This document shows, piece by piece, positions 4,371 through 5,332 of a stretch of 5,332 bases of DNA. How positions within the stretch are numbered: the stretch's first letter is position 1; every line of letters begins with the position of its first letter. The stretch is from Desulfobulbaceae bacterium (lineage in GTDB: Bacteria > Desulfobacterota > Desulfobulbia > Desulfobulbales > DAOVSZ01). The translations under genes were made by a program, and so were the position numbers. The notes below the pieces were generated by a model. That model searched no databases and was not told the DNA's origin. It saw nothing but the letters and a program-made list of their open reading frames with translations. The stretch lies in NCBI GenBank assembly GCA_030627725.1, contig DAOVSZ010000221.1:1-5332 (forward strand), in the 5' to 3' direction.

Positions 4371-5332
4371 ATGTATCGTCCTCTCTCACGACGCTCGTTC
4401 ATCAAGAAAGGGGTAGCAGCTGTTGCCGGGTCCTGCATCGGATGCCCCATGATTGTACATGCCGGCAGTGTCACGGCCCTTGAAGAGGCCAGGCATTACG
4501 ATAAAAAGGACAGAAACTACGTAAAATGCAGGCTGTGTTTCAGAAGCTGCACAATTGCGACGGGAAAACGCGGATTCTGCAAGAACCGGGAGAACAGAGC
4601 CGGGACCCTCTACTCCCTTGTCTACGGGAAAACCGCGGCACTCCAACTCGACCCGATCGAAAAAGAACCGATGTATCATAACCTGCCCGCCTCCACCATC
4701 CTGTGCACGGGAACGGCCAGCTGCAACTTCCGCTGCAAGTTCTGCCACAACTGGCATCTTTCCCAGCAGACGGTTGAAGATCTTGCTCCTTACACGCGAA
4801 ATCTCACTCCTGATGAAACCGTGAACACGGCAATCAAAAGAGGGGCCGGACTCTCATTCACCTACAACGAGCCGACCGTCTTCTATGAATACATGTACGA
4901 CATTGCAAAGATCGCCCATGCAAAGGGACTCAACACCATATTCCACACCAACGGCGGCATGCAGCAGGAGCCGATGAAGAAACTCCTTGCCCATATGCGC
5001 GGGGTTACCGTGGACCTGAAAGGTTTTACCGCCGACTACTATCGCGATATGAGTTTTGCAAAGATGACGCCTGTCTTAAACACCCTGAAACTGATCAAAG
5101 AACAGGGCAGATGGCTCGAAATCGTGAATCTCCTTGTGCCGACCATGAATGACAACATGAAGACCATCCGGGAGATGTCCGCCTGGATCGTTAAAAATTT
5201 AGGCCCCGATGTACCGGTTCATTTTTCACGCTTTTACCCGGCCTACAAGATGAAAACCCTCCCGCCGACCCCCATAAAAACGCTTGAACAGGCTCATGAC
5301 ATTGCAGTCAACCAGGGCATCCGGTTCGTTTA
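4371..5332 (+). CDS. Radical SAM enzyme of the AmmeMemoRadiSam type with Tat-like N-terminus (partial at 3' end)
   Basis: The frame is open from ATG 4371 to the window edge, giving 320 complete codons; probably only a few tens of residues are missing. C118, C122 and C125 in GTASCNFRCKFCHNW form the CxxxCxxC motif that ligates the [4Fe-4S] cluster used to cleave S-adenosylmethionine. The preceding domain carries C53, C56, C60 and C70 (CRLCFRSC, then GFC) and the family block LDPIEKEPMYH (93-103). YNEPT (165-169) and VDLKGF (214-219) follow. This matches the pyruvate formate-lyase-activase-like proteins that often occur with AMMECR1 and Memo domain proteins; their substrate is unsettled. Residues 6-14 (SRRSFIKKG) plus a short hydrophobic stretch look like a twin-arginine signal, with possible cleavage after A31. 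GGAG at 4361-4364, 6 nt from the ATG, supports this start. An internal ATG at 4449 (M27) would remove the signal but has a poorer ribosome site. The gene is preceded by a promoter and the MITE. Confidence 0.9.
   Translation, partial: MYRPLSRRSFIKKGVAAVAGSCIGCPMIVHAGSVTALEEARHYDKKDRNYVKCRLCFRSCTIATGKRGFCKNRENRAGTLYSLVYGKTAALQLDPIEKEPMYHNLPASTILCTGTASCNFRCKFCHNWHLSQQTVEDLAPYTRNLTPDETVNTAIKRGAGLSFTYNEPTVFYEYMYDIAKIAHAKGLNTIFHTNGGMQQEPMKKLLAHMRGVTVDLKGFTADYYRDMSFAKMTPVLNTLKLIKEQGRWLEIVNLLVPTMNDNMKTIREMSAWIVKNLGPDVPVHFSRFYPAYKMKTLPPTPIKTLEQAHDIAVNQGIRFV

Noticed and set aside
4386..4757. Minus-strand open frame of 123 codons
   Set aside because: It is antisense to the radical SAM gene, whose plus frame contains clear catalytic motifs. 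The minus translation has no recognisable features.

Overview
The window (5,332 bp) looks like bacterial chromosome. The two large plus-strand genes are moderately GC-balanced (30 of 60 bases are G/C at 1921-1980). A CHASE2-type class III nucleotide cyclase next to a twin-arginine-signal radical SAM protein of the AmmeMemoRadiSam type suggests a Desulfobacterota-like (deltaproteobacterial) anaerobe. That assignment is inference from gene types only; no rRNA or other phylogenetic marker is present.

Layout. Bases 1-160 hold a possible last few codons of an upstream gene and a short heptamer tandem repeat. Bases 161-2407 (+) encode a complete membrane-anchored adenylate/guanylate cyclase with a periplasmic CHASE2 sensor. 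Bases 2414-3743 carry two complete type II toxin-antitoxin modules, both on the minus strand and more AT-rich than their surroundings (17 of 60 bases G/C at 3301-3360): vapB-vapC (3030 down to 2414) and a ParD-like antitoxin with a RelE/ParE-family toxin (3743 down to 3238). Each module has its own promoter-like sequence. Between them lies a roughly 100-bp inverted-repeat element. VapC runs convergently to within 6 bp of the cyclase stop codon. Bases 3841-4136 are intergenic and include a probable terminator that could work in both directions.

The most interesting part is 4137-4370. A near-consensus sigma-70 promoter (TTGACA, 17 bp, TGTAAT) is followed at its expected transcription start by a 150-bp non-coding element with GTAA...TTAC inverted termini and a perfect 8-bp target-site duplication (AGTATCTT). 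This matches an IS66-family MITE. It would add a strongly folded 150-nt insert to the 5' leader of the next gene, a radical SAM enzyme (4371 to the window end, incomplete) with a Tat-type N-terminus.

The genes do not form one pathway. The cyclase senses a signal and makes a cyclic nucleotide, the TA modules are likely acquired cargo, and the radical SAM protein is the start of a separate transcription unit. No new defence system or CRISPR array is visible. The notable features are the promoter-embedded MITE, the exported-type radical SAM protein and the paired TA block.
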